Shown here: positions 43,186 through 51,394 of the stretch, in pieces
How positions within the stretch are numbered: position 1 is the first letter of the stretch
Layout: each line of letters starts with the position of its first letter
From: JAGRCP01 sp942490705
GTDB taxonomy: Bacteria > Chloroflexota > Anaerolineae > Caldilineales > Caldilineaceae
Direction of reading: 5' to 3'
DNA length: 64,000 nucleotides
NCBI GenBank assembly: GCA_942490705.1
Contig: CALNXY010000007.1
Span: 140,720 to 204,719 of the forward strand
Translations under genes and position numbers: made by a program
Notes under the pieces: generated by a model
What the model was told of the DNA's origin: nothing
The model's database searches: none
Seen by the model: only the letters and a program-made list of their open reading frames with translations

Positions 43186-43272
43186 CAGATCTGTGGTTTC
43201 GTCGGTCACTTCGGCTATGAGCCACAGACTTTTTTGTTTGATTCATTCGATTCACGAACGAGGAGCAGTAAT

Positions 43273-43815
43273 ATCGGTAGAAGAGCCCCAGTCCGACCCA
43301 ATAAGCGGACTGACAACACCCGCGTGAATGGGTCCATCCGTGCACGAGAAGTGCGTCTAATCGGTGATGATGGTGAACAACTCGGTGTCGTGCCGATTGA
43401 AGAAGCGCTTGCCATTGCCGAGCAAAAGGATCTGGACCTGGTCGAGGTTGCGCCCAACGCAAAGCCGCCCGTCTGTCGTCTGATGAACTACGGCAAGTAT
43501 CTCTATGAGAAGCAGAAGCGTGAGCGTGAATCTCGTCGCGCGCAGAAGCAGATCGAGATCAAAGAACTGCGCCTGCGCCCGAAGACTGATGACCATGACG
43601 TGAATGTTGTCATCTCCAAAATTCGGAAATTCTCCAAAGAAGGCGCCAAGGTCCGCATTCGCGTGCGTTTCCGTGGCCGTGAGATTGTCCACTTTGATGT
43701 GGCAGCCGATCTCTTGAAGCGGGTGGCCGAAGAAGTTTCGGATGTGACGGTAGTGGAGCAGCGACCCAATATGGATGGGCGCAGCATGATTATGCTGCTC
43801 GCCCCCAAATCGTAG
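43273..43815 (+). CDS. infC: Translation initiation factor IF-3 with ATC start codon
   Basis: 180 residues if translation starts at ATC 43273. AGGAG at 43261-43265 with a 7-nt spacer points to this codon, and the frame then reads GRRAPVRPNKRTDNTRVNGS. No ATG, GTG or TTG has a proper site nearby; TTG 43234 lies upstream of the Shine-Dalgarno. infC of many bacteria uses AUU/AUC/AUA for self-control by IF-3 discrimination, so this fits. Domains: IF3-N (IRAREVRLIGDDGEQLGVV) and IF3-C (KELRLRPKTDDHDVNVVISK). It initiates the rpmI-rplT operon. Confidence 0.93.
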   Translation: MGRRAPVRPNKRTDNTRVNGSIRAREVRLIGDDGEQLGVVPIEEALAIAEQKDLDLVEVAPNAKPPVCRLMNYGKYLYEKQKRERESRRAQKQIEIKELRLRPKTDDHDVNVVISKIRKFSKEGAKVRIRVRFRGREIVHFDVAADLLKRVAEEVSDVTVVEQRPNMDGRSMIMLLAPKS

Positions 43816-43900
43816 TGTGGGAGCTGTCCAGGGCGCGCAGTTGTAGCAGTTGCAGGCGTCCGGGTAGAGTTTGAACCAAACAAAGTCGCTAAACGTTGAT

Positions 43901-43924
43901 AAAAACGGGCCACGGCCCGTTTTT
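43901..43924 (+). terminator. Terminator/attenuator between infC and rpmI
   Basis: AAAAACGGG (43901-43909) pairs with CCCGTTTTT (43916-43924) around CCACGG. The stem plus T5 after CCCG is a classic intrinsic terminator within the operon. It could reduce read-through from infC into rpmI-rplT, as in attenuated IF3-L35-L20 operons. Confidence 0.7.
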
Positions 43925-43991
43925 GTATGCCTGCTCAATCCGGCGGGCACAATTGAAGTAGACTGTAGATCTGTAGAAGAGGGAGGCCAAC

Positions 43992-44198
43992 ATGCCGAAG
44001 ATGAAGACCCACAAGGGAACGGCTAAGCGTTTTCGCTTGACGAAGCGCGGCAAGCTGATGCGCATGAAGGCTGGTCGAACACACTTGCGCCGCAAGAAGA
44101 CGAGCAGCCAGAATAGCGACTTCCGCCACGCCGTACCCAGCACGGTCAAGGCAAACATTAAGCAAGTCAAGAAGACCGGCGGCAAGGCTGTTAAGTAG
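43992..44198 (+). CDS. rpmI: 50S ribosomal protein L35
   Basis: 68 residues, strongly basic. MPKMKTHKGTAKRFRLTKRG and LRRKKTSSQNSDFRHAVP are L35 hallmarks. AGAGGGAGG lies 7-15 nt upstream of the ATG. It is between infC and rplT in the conserved order, with a 130-bp gap before rplT. Confidence 0.97.
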   Translation: MPKMKTHKGTAKRFRLTKRGKLMRMKAGRTHLRRKKTSSQNSDFRHAVPSTVKANIKQVKKTGGKAVK

Positions 44199-44328
44199 GC
44201 TGCCCCGCCAACGTAGTCCAGATTGTTGTTAATTGTTTATTCATTAACCAGCACGTGACCGGCCCATAAGTGATTCTGACGCAGCACATCGTGTCGCAAG
44301 AATCCGCCATCACGGAAAGGGAGAAAAA

Positions 44329-45234
44329 ATGCCACGTTCACGGCCAAAGGCCTATGCCCACAAGCGGCATAAAAAAGTACTCAAATTCACCAAAGGCCAG
44401 TATGGCTCCCGGTCGACACTCTTCCGCCGGGCCAATGAGGCCATGTTGAAATCCCTGTTCTACGCCTATCGCGACCGGCGCAACCGCAAGCGTGACTTCC
44501 GTCGCCTGTGGATCACGCGCATCAATGCCGCGACGCGTCTGAACAATCTCAGCTACAGTCGCTTTATCCATGGCCTGAAGCAGGCCAATGTTCAGGTGGA
44601 TCGCAAGGTCCTGGCCGACATTGCGGTGCACGATCCGGCTACCTTTACCAAGCTGACCGAGCTGGCCAAGGCTGCGGGCGGCGTCATGGCTGCCGCACCG
44701 AAGTCTGGCATGGCGGACGCCAAGGCCAAGGCAGACGCTGCCAAAGCCGAAGAGGCCGAGGCCAAAGCTGAAGTCAAAGAGGTAGTCGAGGTTGATGAGG
44801 TCGTTGCTGAAGTAGTTGAAGAGACTACTGAGGATAGCGAGACCGTTGTTGAGGAGGTAGTCGAGGTTGACGAGGTCGTTGCTGAAGTCGTTGAAGAGAT
44901 TTCCGAGCACAGCGAGACCGTCGTCGAAGAGGTTGTAGAGGTTGAAGCCACGCGCAGCGTCACGATTGACGCGACCGCTGACCCCAAGGCGCTTGATCTG
45001 ACCAAGATTGAAGGCATTGGCCCCAAGATCTCGGCCACGTTTAACGCCGCCGGCATCAATTCCTATGCCGAGTTGGCCGCGACGCCCGTAGACGACCTGC
45101 GCCAGATCTTGGCAGACGCCGGCGTGGGCGCCGATCCGACCACCTGGCCGCAGCAGGCCGAACTGGCTGCTGAAGGCAAGTGGGACGCGCTGACTGAATT
45201 GCAGGACAAGCTGGAGGGCGGCCGCACAGCGTAG
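44329..45234 (+). CDS. rplT: 50S ribosomal protein L20 with acidic repeat linker and HhH tail
   Basis: 301 residues, about 180 longer than normal L20. Residues 1-118 are a complete L20 (MPRSRPKAYAHKRHKKVLKF; FIHGLKQANVQVDRKVLADI). Residues about 120-210 are Ala/Lys then Glu/Val rich, with a repeated block EEVVEVDEVVAEVVEE at about 160-176 and 178-190. Residues about 222-300 form a helix-hairpin-helix domain: LTKIEGIGPKISATFNAAGI. The frame is continuous with a clean stop and a terminator after it. Such IEGIGPKI tails are known on some other ribosomal proteins such as L21; on L20 it is unusual. Possible role: rRNA or DNA contact, or assembly. Confidence 0.93.
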   Translation: MPRSRPKAYAHKRHKKVLKFTKGQYGSRSTLFRRANEAMLKSLFYAYRDRRNRKRDFRRLWITRINAATRLNNLSYSRFIHGLKQANVQVDRKVLADIAVHDPATFTKLTELAKAAGGVMAAAPKSGMADAKAKADAAKAEEAEAKAEVKEVVEVDEVVAEVVEETTEDSETVVEEVVEVDEVVAEVVEEISEHSETVVEEVVEVEATRSVTIDATADPKALDLTKIEGIGPKISATFNAAGINSYAELAATPVDDLRQILADAGVGADPTTWPQQAELAAEGKWDALTELQDKLEGGRTA

Positions 45235-45256
45235 TCCGTTGTGAATGCCTCTATTG

Positions 45257-45303
45257 CGCCTGGGTTCGCCTATCTGTAGGATGGGGTGGATCCAGGCGTT
45301 TTT
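45257..45303 (+). terminator. Terminator after rplT
   Basis: CGCCTGG (45257-45263) pairs with CCAGGCG (45292-45298), followed by TTTTT (45299-45303). The loop is long (28 nt). The 45304-45483 stretch holds GAGCTTGTCGAA-type repeat motifs at 45345 and 45398 and no gene. Confidence 0.55.
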
Positions 45304-45483
45304 GTTCCTGCCGAGTGAACCAGTTAGCCTATTGGGCCAGCGCCGGTTGAGCTTGTCGAAACCAAGCGACCTAACCTGACTCGCTATTGGTTTGATCTTT
45401 CGACAGGCCCGGAACGACGCACGTTATACCGGCGCCGCTACCTTTGACCCGTAAGGTCACTCTGTCGATAAGGCTGTTCGGCC

Positions 45484-46269
45484 ATGATCACCAGCACTGC
45501 CAACCCGCGTATCAAAGACGCCCGCAAGCTGCAGGGGAGCAAGGCCCGGCGTCAGCAGCGCCGCCTGCTCATCGAAGGCGTACGCCTGATCGAAGACGCC
45601 TGGCGCAGTGGCGCACGGCCCCTCGCCATCTTCACCGATCCGGAGTTGTTGGCCGGCAATCAGCGCAGCGCAGATCTTCTCCGCGATCTCGCAGCAGGCG
45701 ACGTTACTCACTTTGCCTGTTCCCCGCCCGTATTTGCATCACTTGTCGATACCGTGACGCCCCAGGGCATTGCTGCAGTCATCCCTTGGCCCGAGCTGCC
45801 GCTGCCCGCAATGCTCAGCCTGACCCTTATCCTTGACGGCGTGCGCGATCCGGGCAATGCCGGCACACTGCTGCGGACGGCCGAAGCAGCCGGCGTCGAA
45901 TTGGTCATTTTTGGGCCGGAAACGGTCGATCCCTATAACGACAAGGTGATGCGTGCGGCCATGGGTGCACATTTCCGCGTGCCCGTGCGCAGCTGTGGCG
46001 ATTGGAAAGAGATTGATCCGCTGCTGGCGCCGCACTTGCCCCACTATCTGGCGGATGCTGCCGGCGAGGTGAGCTACGACAGCGTCGACTGGCGGCCGCC
46101 GGCCGTGCTGATTGTAGGGGGAGAAGCAGCCGGAGCTGGGCGTGCGGCGCGCGCCCGCGCCGAACTGATCGCCATCCCCATGTTAGGACAAGCCGAGTCG
46201 CTGAATGCCGGCGTGGCCGGGGCCGTGGTGCTCTTCGAAGCTGCCCGTCAACGGCGTGCGAAGCAGTAG
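45484..46269 (+). CDS. TrmH/SpoU-family RNA 2'-O-methyltransferase
   Basis: 261 residues. Substrate-binding N-terminal domain (ITSTANPRIKDARKLQG, RRLLIEGVRLIEDA) and the SpoU knot domain: motif 1 LDGVRDPGNAGTLLRTAEAAG, motif 2 region VLIVGGEAAGAGRAARA, motif 3 IPMLGQAESLNAGVAGAVVL. It methylates a ribose in rRNA or tRNA; the exact site is unknown (23S rRNA is typical for RlmB-like members). It follows the ribosomal operon in the same direction but is separated by a terminator. Confidence 0.93.
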   Translation: MITSTANPRIKDARKLQGSKARRQQRRLLIEGVRLIEDAWRSGARPLAIFTDPELLAGNQRSADLLRDLAAGDVTHFACSPPVFASLVDTVTPQGIAAVIPWPELPLPAMLSLTLILDGVRDPGNAGTLLRTAEAAGVELVIFGPETVDPYNDKVMRAAMGAHFRVPVRSCGDWKEIDPLLAPHLPHYLADAAGEVSYDSVDWRPPAVLIVGGEAAGAGRAARARAELIAIPMLGQAESLNAGVAGAVVLFEAARQRRAKQ

Positions 46270-46516
46270 TCCCCGCATTCGCCGCAAATTGGACCGAAAT
46301 GGGGGGGGCAAGAGGCGGCGCGGACCCTGATCATAAGATCCCGAGTGAAGCGCGGGATGACAGCCGGGCTGTCCTGTCATGCCGTGGGCACGCGTTGTCG
46401 TCAAAAGCAATTCCAGCCGCGTTGACACGACTGTGGCGCCGGTGTATGATAGCGCTCAGGATGGTTCGCCATCCGCACCTCATATCGCCTAGCGCCCCCC
46501 AGAAGGATTGCAACCA

Positions 46517-49500
46517 ATGCAATGGCAAGAATTTTGGCTTATCTTGGGCGGCTTTTTGCTCGGCCTCGTCATCTCCACGCTATGGGAATGGTTCTACTTC
46601 CGGCAGCAACGCGTCGAATGGCACGATGCCGAAGTCGAACGGCTGGAGGCAGAGCTTCGCCAGCGCGATGAGTGGATTCGTGTGCAGCAGCAGGCGAATG
46701 TCATTCATACGCGCACTGAGACCACCACCGAACAGCAGACTGTGGCCGACAGTGCCATGGCCGATAGCGCCACGCCGCCGCCGGCTCCAGCCGCTTCTGC
46801 CTACGCTGCTTCACTCGATTACCAGAGTCCGCCCGTCTTTCTCGGCAACGAAGAGGCGGAAGCGCTGCGCGGAGATGCCTTTCGCAGTGCGCCGCTCATC
46901 AGCCCCTATGATCTCCCGCGTGGGGCCCAAGAGGATGCCGCACGTGAAGCGTCTGGAATCGAAATCAATGTTGATGTTTCGAATCCCGATACTGCCACCG
47001 CTGATGCCGGTCCGCTGCCGGCGACGTCGATCTATGCGCCCGGCGTCGGGATCCAACCGAAAGCGGCGCCAGACGAATCCCCTTTAGAGTCGCCGAGCAG
47101 TGACCTTCCTCTGGGGACACACGTTAGCATTCCCATTGGCGACGAGGAAGATGCGGATACGGATCCTGGCCAAGTCACTGACTCGCCAGACGATGTTGCG
47201 CAAGCCGCCTTGGCCGCCGGTCTTGTCGCAAGTCGCGCTCGCGCTGAACAAGATGCGGGCGATGCCTTCGTTGATGATGATGCAGCCACCGAGAGCGTTG
47301 AGCCCGGCGACCGCCTTGCGGTCATCATCAATGAAGATGCGGACGATGCCGTTACGGTCGTGCTTGATGCGGAGGGCGCCACCGGAGCGTTGGATGACGA
47401 GGTAACCGCGCCACCTGTCGAAACCGAGAGCGTCGAAGCCGGCGACCACGTTACGGCCATCGTCAACGAAGATGCGGATGACACTGCCACGGTCGTGCTT
47501 GATGCGGAGGGTGCGACCGCAGCCTTTAAGGACGAGGACGTTGCGTCATCTGCCGCCATCGAGAGCGTTGAAGCCGGCGACCGCGTTACGGTCATCGTCA
47601 ACGAAGATGCGGATGCCACGGTCGTGCTTGATGCGGAGGATGCGACCGCAGCGTTTAAGGACGAGGACGTTGCGTCATCTGCCGCCACCGAGAGCGTCGA
47701 ACCCGGCGACCGCGTTACGGTCATCGTCAACGAAGATGCGGATGACACTGCCACGGTCGTGCTTGATGCGGAGGGTGCGACCGCAGCGTTTAAGGACGAG
47801 GACGTTGCGTCATCTGCCGCCACCGAGAGCGTCGAACCCGGCGACCGCGTTACGGTCATCGTCAACGAAGATGCGGATGACACCGCCACGGTCGTGCTTG
47901 ATGCGGAGGGTGTGACCGCTGCCTTTGAGGACGAGGACGTTGCGTCATCTGCCGCCGCCGAGAGCGTTGAACCCGGCGATCACATCACGCTCGTGCTTGA
48001 TGACAATGAGTCCTCCACGGTAGATGTCGCTGCTGAGGAGAAGGTCAGTGTGCCCGTTGCCGATGTTGTGGATCTCGCGCCACCTGTCGAACGTGAAGGT
48101 TTCGAGGCGGGCGATCGCGTCACAATCGTGTTGGATGATGACGATGAGGGCGGATCCAGCACCGTTGTGCTTGATGCCGAGGACGATGAGGGCGCGCATG
48201 AAGTCGATGACGGGGAAGATCGCGCTTCTGTCGTGACCGAGGATCTCGAAGCAGGCGATCGCGTCACAATCGTGTTGGATGTCGACGATGCGGGCGGATC
48301 CAGTACCGTCAGCATCGGCGCTGAGGATGTTGACGGCGCACCTGAGGCAGATGAGGAGCGCGCAGCGCCTCCCATCGGGACTGAAGAATTTGAACCAGGT
48401 AACGCTGCTGCAGCCGCTGAGGATGTAGGTGCTGATACCAGTGCGCGTGCGGTCGTGCTCGACGCCGAGTATGTGGCCAGTGGACTCGATGCAGCATTGG
48501 GCGATGATGGGGAATCTGCCGGCGAACTCGCTGACCCGGCTGTGGCTGAGCCTGACGCTCCGGCGCCGGGAGATCGCGTCTCGATTCAGCTTGATGCGGA
48601 GGGTGACGTCGCTACAGTCGACCCGGCATACGCACCGGACACGGAAGATGAAAATGCCGGCGGCGCGTTTGAACCTGTGGGCGAAGAGGACGAACGCGCG
48701 CCTGAACGTCTCGGGTTTGACACGCCTGCCGAGGACAATGAGGACGTGGCGGCGCACGTACCCGGCGTCACGATCATTGTCGAGTCCGCCCAGCCTGTAG
48801 TGATTGACGCCGACCAGATTGGCGAAGAGCCCGAAATCGGGGAATACGCGTTCGTGCCCAGCGTTCAAGAAGAGGCCGCGGCCATGGCCGCCTGGGTGGA
48901 ATCTGCCCTGCTGGCGGCAAGGGCAGAGAAGGCGCGCAAAGAGGCTGCAGCGGAAGAGCCAGACGATGAAGCCGGTGCGGCCGGGGAGCGCGACAGCGAG
49001 GATACCGACATGCGCGGATCCGTCGTGATTCTGCGCGACGAGGATGCACCGGACGCGCCGAAAGCGGCTAAAGAGACCGCGGCCATGGCCGCCTGGGCCG
49101 TCCACGATGAAGGTCCGGAAGCAGCCGACGATGGCTTGCTCGCCGAAGAGGATGCAGGGTCGGAACCATCTGACGATGTCGATCTGACCGAGCTGACGGC
49201 GCGACTGGCCAACGCCACGGATCAGTCGACGGCCGGCGTCTATCTGGAACTCCAGGAGGGACTGGAGTCTCTGCGTGCGACCGCGGCTGACGATCTCATC
49301 GAAGAAGACAGCCTACTAATTGACCCCATGCAAATCGAGCTGGAAGAAGCCTCGGCGACTCAAATCGATGAGGTGATAGAACAATTCAGGACGGAGGATG
49401 GTGCAGACACATTTGGCAGTTCACGATTGGCGATGGTCAATCCCGACCCCGCTGAACCAGCGGACGATGAGCATCCGGACAACCTGGCCCTGATCGACGG

Positions 49501-49912
49501 CATCGGTCCTACCTATCGTCAGCGCCTCTATGATCACGGCGTCTTTACTTTTTACCAGGTCTCGCTGCTGGACGCGACCGAACTGGAGGAGATTACCCAG
49601 GCCATTGCCGCGGCCAACCCCGCGGCCTGGCGCAAGGACGCCAATGAGCTGGCCGCGGCCTACGGGCGGGACGGCGCCGTCTACGCCGGCCCCATGCCGG
49701 CGGAACTGGACGCAATCAACGGGATTGACCGGGACCTTGCCCAGTGGCTCTACATGGCCGGCATTCACACCTTTGCCGACCTGGCCGCGCGCCGGCCCAG
49801 TGAGTTACAGGCGCTCTTGGCTGAGGGGGTGAACTGGCGCGAGGCTGACGCGGCCAAGTGGGTGAAGCGCGCCGCGGTGCTGGCCAAGCGACAGGAGGCT
49901 TCGTCCGCATGA
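46517..49912 (+). CDS. Membrane-anchored acidic repeat protein with C-terminal HhH domains
   Basis: 1131 residues from ATG 46517, with AGAAGGA upstream. An N-terminal membrane helix (about 6-25, FWLILGGFLLGLVISTLW) precedes a short coiled-coil-like stretch (EVERLEAELRQRDEW). The middle is very acidic. From about residue 258 it has at least eight ~45-residue repeats of the form ESVEPGDRVTVIVNEDADD..TVVLDAEGAT, then decayed repeats. Residues about 985-1030 (LIDGIGPTYRQRLYDHGVFT) and about 1060-1100 (INGIDRDLAQWLYMAGIHT) are HhH motifs like the L20 tail. It may be a structural or DNA/RNA-tethering protein. It overlaps the next small gene by 4 bp. Confidence 0.85.
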   Translation: MQWQEFWLILGGFLLGLVISTLWEWFYFRQQRVEWHDAEVERLEAELRQRDEWIRVQQQANVIHTRTETTTEQQTVADSAMADSATPPPAPAASAYAASLDYQSPPVFLGNEEAEALRGDAFRSAPLISPYDLPRGAQEDAAREASGIEINVDVSNPDTATADAGPLPATSIYAPGVGIQPKAAPDESPLESPSSDLPLGTHVSIPIGDEEDADTDPGQVTDSPDDVAQAALAAGLVASRARAEQDAGDAFVDDDAATESVEPGDRLAVIINEDADDAVTVVLDAEGATGALDDEVTAPPVETESVEAGDHVTAIVNEDADDTATVVLDAEGATAAFKDEDVASSAAIESVEAGDRVTVIVNEDADATVVLDAEDATAAFKDEDVASSAATESVEPGDRVTVIVNEDADDTATVVLDAEGATAAFKDEDVASSAATESVEPGDRVTVIVNEDADDTATVVLDAEGVTAAFEDEDVASSAAAESVEPGDHITLVLDDNESSTVDVAAEEKVSVPVADVVDLAPPVEREGFEAGDRVTIVLDDDDEGGSSTVVLDAEDDEGAHEVDDGEDRASVVTEDLEAGDRVTIVLDVDDAGGSSTVSIGAEDVDGAPEADEERAAPPIGTEEFEPGNAAAAAEDVGADTSARAVVLDAEYVASGLDAALGDDGESAGELADPAVAEPDAPAPGDRVSIQLDAEGDVATVDPAYAPDTEDENAGGAFEPVGEEDERAPERLGFDTPAEDNEDVAAHVPGVTIIVESAQPVVIDADQIGEEPEIGEYAFVPSVQEEAAAMAAWVESALLAARAEKARKEAAAEEPDDEAGAAGERDSEDTDMRGSVVILRDEDAPDAPKAAKETAAMAAWAVHDEGPEAADDGLLAEEDAGSEPSDDVDLTELTARLANATDQSTAGVYLELQEGLESLRATAADDLIEEDSLLIDPMQIELEEASATQIDEVIEQFRTEDGADTFGSSRLAMVNPDPAEPADDEHPDNLALIDGIGPTYRQRLYDHGVFTFYQVSLLDATELEEITQAIAAANPAAWRKDANELAAAYGRDGAVYAGPMPAELDAINGIDRDLAQWLYMAGIHTFADLAARRPSELQALLAEGVNWREADAAKWVKRAAVLAKRQEASSA
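47289..48390 (+). repeat. In-frame tandem repeats, 135-bp unit
   Basis: Units begin near 47289, 47424, 47559, 47688, 47823, 47958, 48096 and 48240. Units 2-5 are almost identical in DNA; unit 3 is 6 bp shorter (DADATVVL for DADDTATVVL), still in frame. The last units are diverged. This marks recent expansion of an old repeat array. It is coding sequence, not CRISPR. Confidence 0.9.
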
Positions 49913-50028
49913 TCAGATTTCTCAGCCGTCCATACGTTGTCTGGGCGCTCGATCGCTGGAAGGTCTTGCTGATCGTTTTGCTCTTCACGCTGCTCCTGGC
50001 CGGGACGCTTTTCATGCCGCCGGCGTAG
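49909..50028 (+). CDS. 39-residue single-pass membrane peptide
   Basis: ATG 49909 overlaps the upstream stop (ATGA) and has AGGAGG at 49892-49897. It reads MIRFLSRPYVVWALDRWK, then one strongly hydrophobic helix (VLLIVLLFTLLLAGTLFM), PPA, stop. The tight coupling and good ribosome site argue that it is real. It likely sits with the acidic HhH protein in the membrane. No family is recognised. Confidence 0.7.
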   Translation: MIRFLSRPYVVWALDRWKVLLIVLLFTLLLAGTLFMPPA

Positions 50029-50108
50029 GGGGCGCGCGACTTGCTGCAGCATTCAGCGCCCAGCTTTTGCATTGCCAATCCGGCCTGTGCTATGATTGCA
50101 GCAGTTGC

Positions 50109-50181
<73 letters not shown>

Positions 50182-50195
50182 TATCGTTCAGACAG

Positions 50196-50230
50196 ACCTG
50201 TGTTCTTCACGAGAAAGGACACAGGTTTTT
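50196..50230 (+). terminator. Terminator after tRNA-Lys
   Basis: ACCTGTGT (50196-50203) pairs with ACACAGGT (50219-50226), then T5. It starts 15 nt after the tRNA end. Confidence 0.85.
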
Positions 50231-50393
50231 CTTCTTGACCCGGCGTATCGCTTGCCCGACGTCGCCGGATCAACCCGTTCCAGCTTTGACGCGGGCGTGA
50301 ATTTCTTCGTTGTGAAAGTCGACGTTGGCGATATCCAGTGCGTGTAAGTTGCTGCGCGAGAACCTTGGCTACTGGATGCGGATCTGTAAAGGC

Positions 50394-50719
50394 CTAGTAT
50401 AGGGCGGCTACAGTTGGCCGATAGTTCATTGTATTCAAACCCCGTTTACGGGGTGCTGTTCCATAGCCTCGTGGCTTTAGCCCGGGGCGGCGTCCGGTGA
50501 CCTGACTGTTCGGGATGCCCGACCCTCGCCCCGGGCTAAAGCCACGGGGCTACAGAGCAACGCCCGCTCAAGCGGGCTGGTACACGATGGCGCAACTATG
50601 TCTATGGATTGGCAGGTCCGGCTACCCGCCGGACGAGGTCGCCAACCTCCGGAGCTGTCCGGTAATTGAAGCTTTCGCGGGTAGCGTACCTTGCCCAACC
50701 ACCGGCTTACTTACGCCGC
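50394..50719 (-). repeat. 326-bp dispersed palindromic repeat, copy B (inverted)
   Basis: The reverse complement of this segment matches 8399-8724 from GCGGCGTAAGTAAGCC to the terminal TACTAG, with the same length and scattered single-base differences. The 16-bp direct repeat around copy A is absent here; the flank next to the GCGGCG end is CTAGTACGTT. It lies between tRNA-Lys and the integrase remnant. No gene is in the 50231-50393 spacer. Confidence 0.85.
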
Positions 50720-50754
50720 AACGTACTAGACACTTCAATCTCGGGCACCCCATT

Positions 50755-50985
50755 TTATAGCTCAATCAGCCCGTCAACACAGATTGATTTGCCGTCATAC
50801 AGGACGTGAGGCGGTGCGGGAAATGACCGGCGATGGCGCTCCCAGATGACGATTTGCACGCGTTCGGGGTTGGGGTAGTCGTCGCCCATGTTGAGGAAGG
50901 TGGGGCCGCGCTTCGATCGTTGCCATGAAGCCATTCTCGAAATCTGCAATAGACTGCTGCACGACGGCTGAGTGCTGATTTCTTT
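50755..50985 (-). pseudogene. Remnant of an OB-fold-type C-terminal domain
   Basis: The last codons read LNMGDDYPNPERVQIVIWER, then FPAPPHVLYDGKSICVDGLIEL and stop. This LN.G..YPN...VVIW...F..PP...Y.GK..CV.G.IE pattern is familiar from nuclease-associated OB-like domains. The N-terminal part (FENGFMATIEARP) lies in another frame; removing one C from a CCCC run near 50913 joins them to give ARPTFLNMG. Only about 70 residues survive. Confidence 0.5.
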
Positions 50986-51110
50986 CAGTGAACCAATCGC
51001 TAGCATCAGTTTCCGCTTGAGCTTCCTGTAGTAAGCAGTCATCTGACGGTTTCTGGGGGCGGAGCAAAGGACTTCGCCCCCTTTTTCGATGTATGGTATA
51101 AGAGGATCAG

Positions 51111-51341
51111 ATGTCTTCGCAGGCCGTCTGGAATATCGTGCAGCGCTACAGTCCGGTGGAGAAGCTGACGCCCCACGACCTGCGCCGCACCTTTGCCAAG
51201 CTGGCCCACAAGGCGGGCGCACCCATCGAGCAAATCCAGCAGAGCCTGGGCCATGCCAGCATCCAGACCACAGAACGCTACTTGGGCGTCGAGCTGGACC
51301 TCCAGCACGCGCCCAGCGACTACATCAAGCTGGACCTATAG
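51111..51341 (+). pseudogene. C-terminal fragment of a tyrosine recombinase/integrase
   Basis: 76 residues. LTPHDLRRTFAKLAHKAG carries the second-box H-x-x-R, IQQSLGHASIQTTERYLG carries the third His and the Tyr nucleophile. The core-binding domain and the first catalytic Arg are missing, and no upstream frame supplies them. The protein is a truncated integrase left near tRNA-Lys, marking the start of an old island. Confidence 0.8.
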
Positions 51342-51394
51342 TTGAGCCGGCTGCCTTTCAGCGCAGCCCGACCTAGAGAGGAATCCCGGTCCCC

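Noticed and set aside
43234..43272. TTG start for infC
   Set aside because: It lies before the Shine-Dalgarno AGGAG at 43261; the site points to ATC 43273.
47289..48390. Regularly spaced repeats considered as a CRISPR array
   Set aside because: The 135-bp units are continuous, in frame, without unique spacers, and encode an acidic protein repeat. No cas genes are present.
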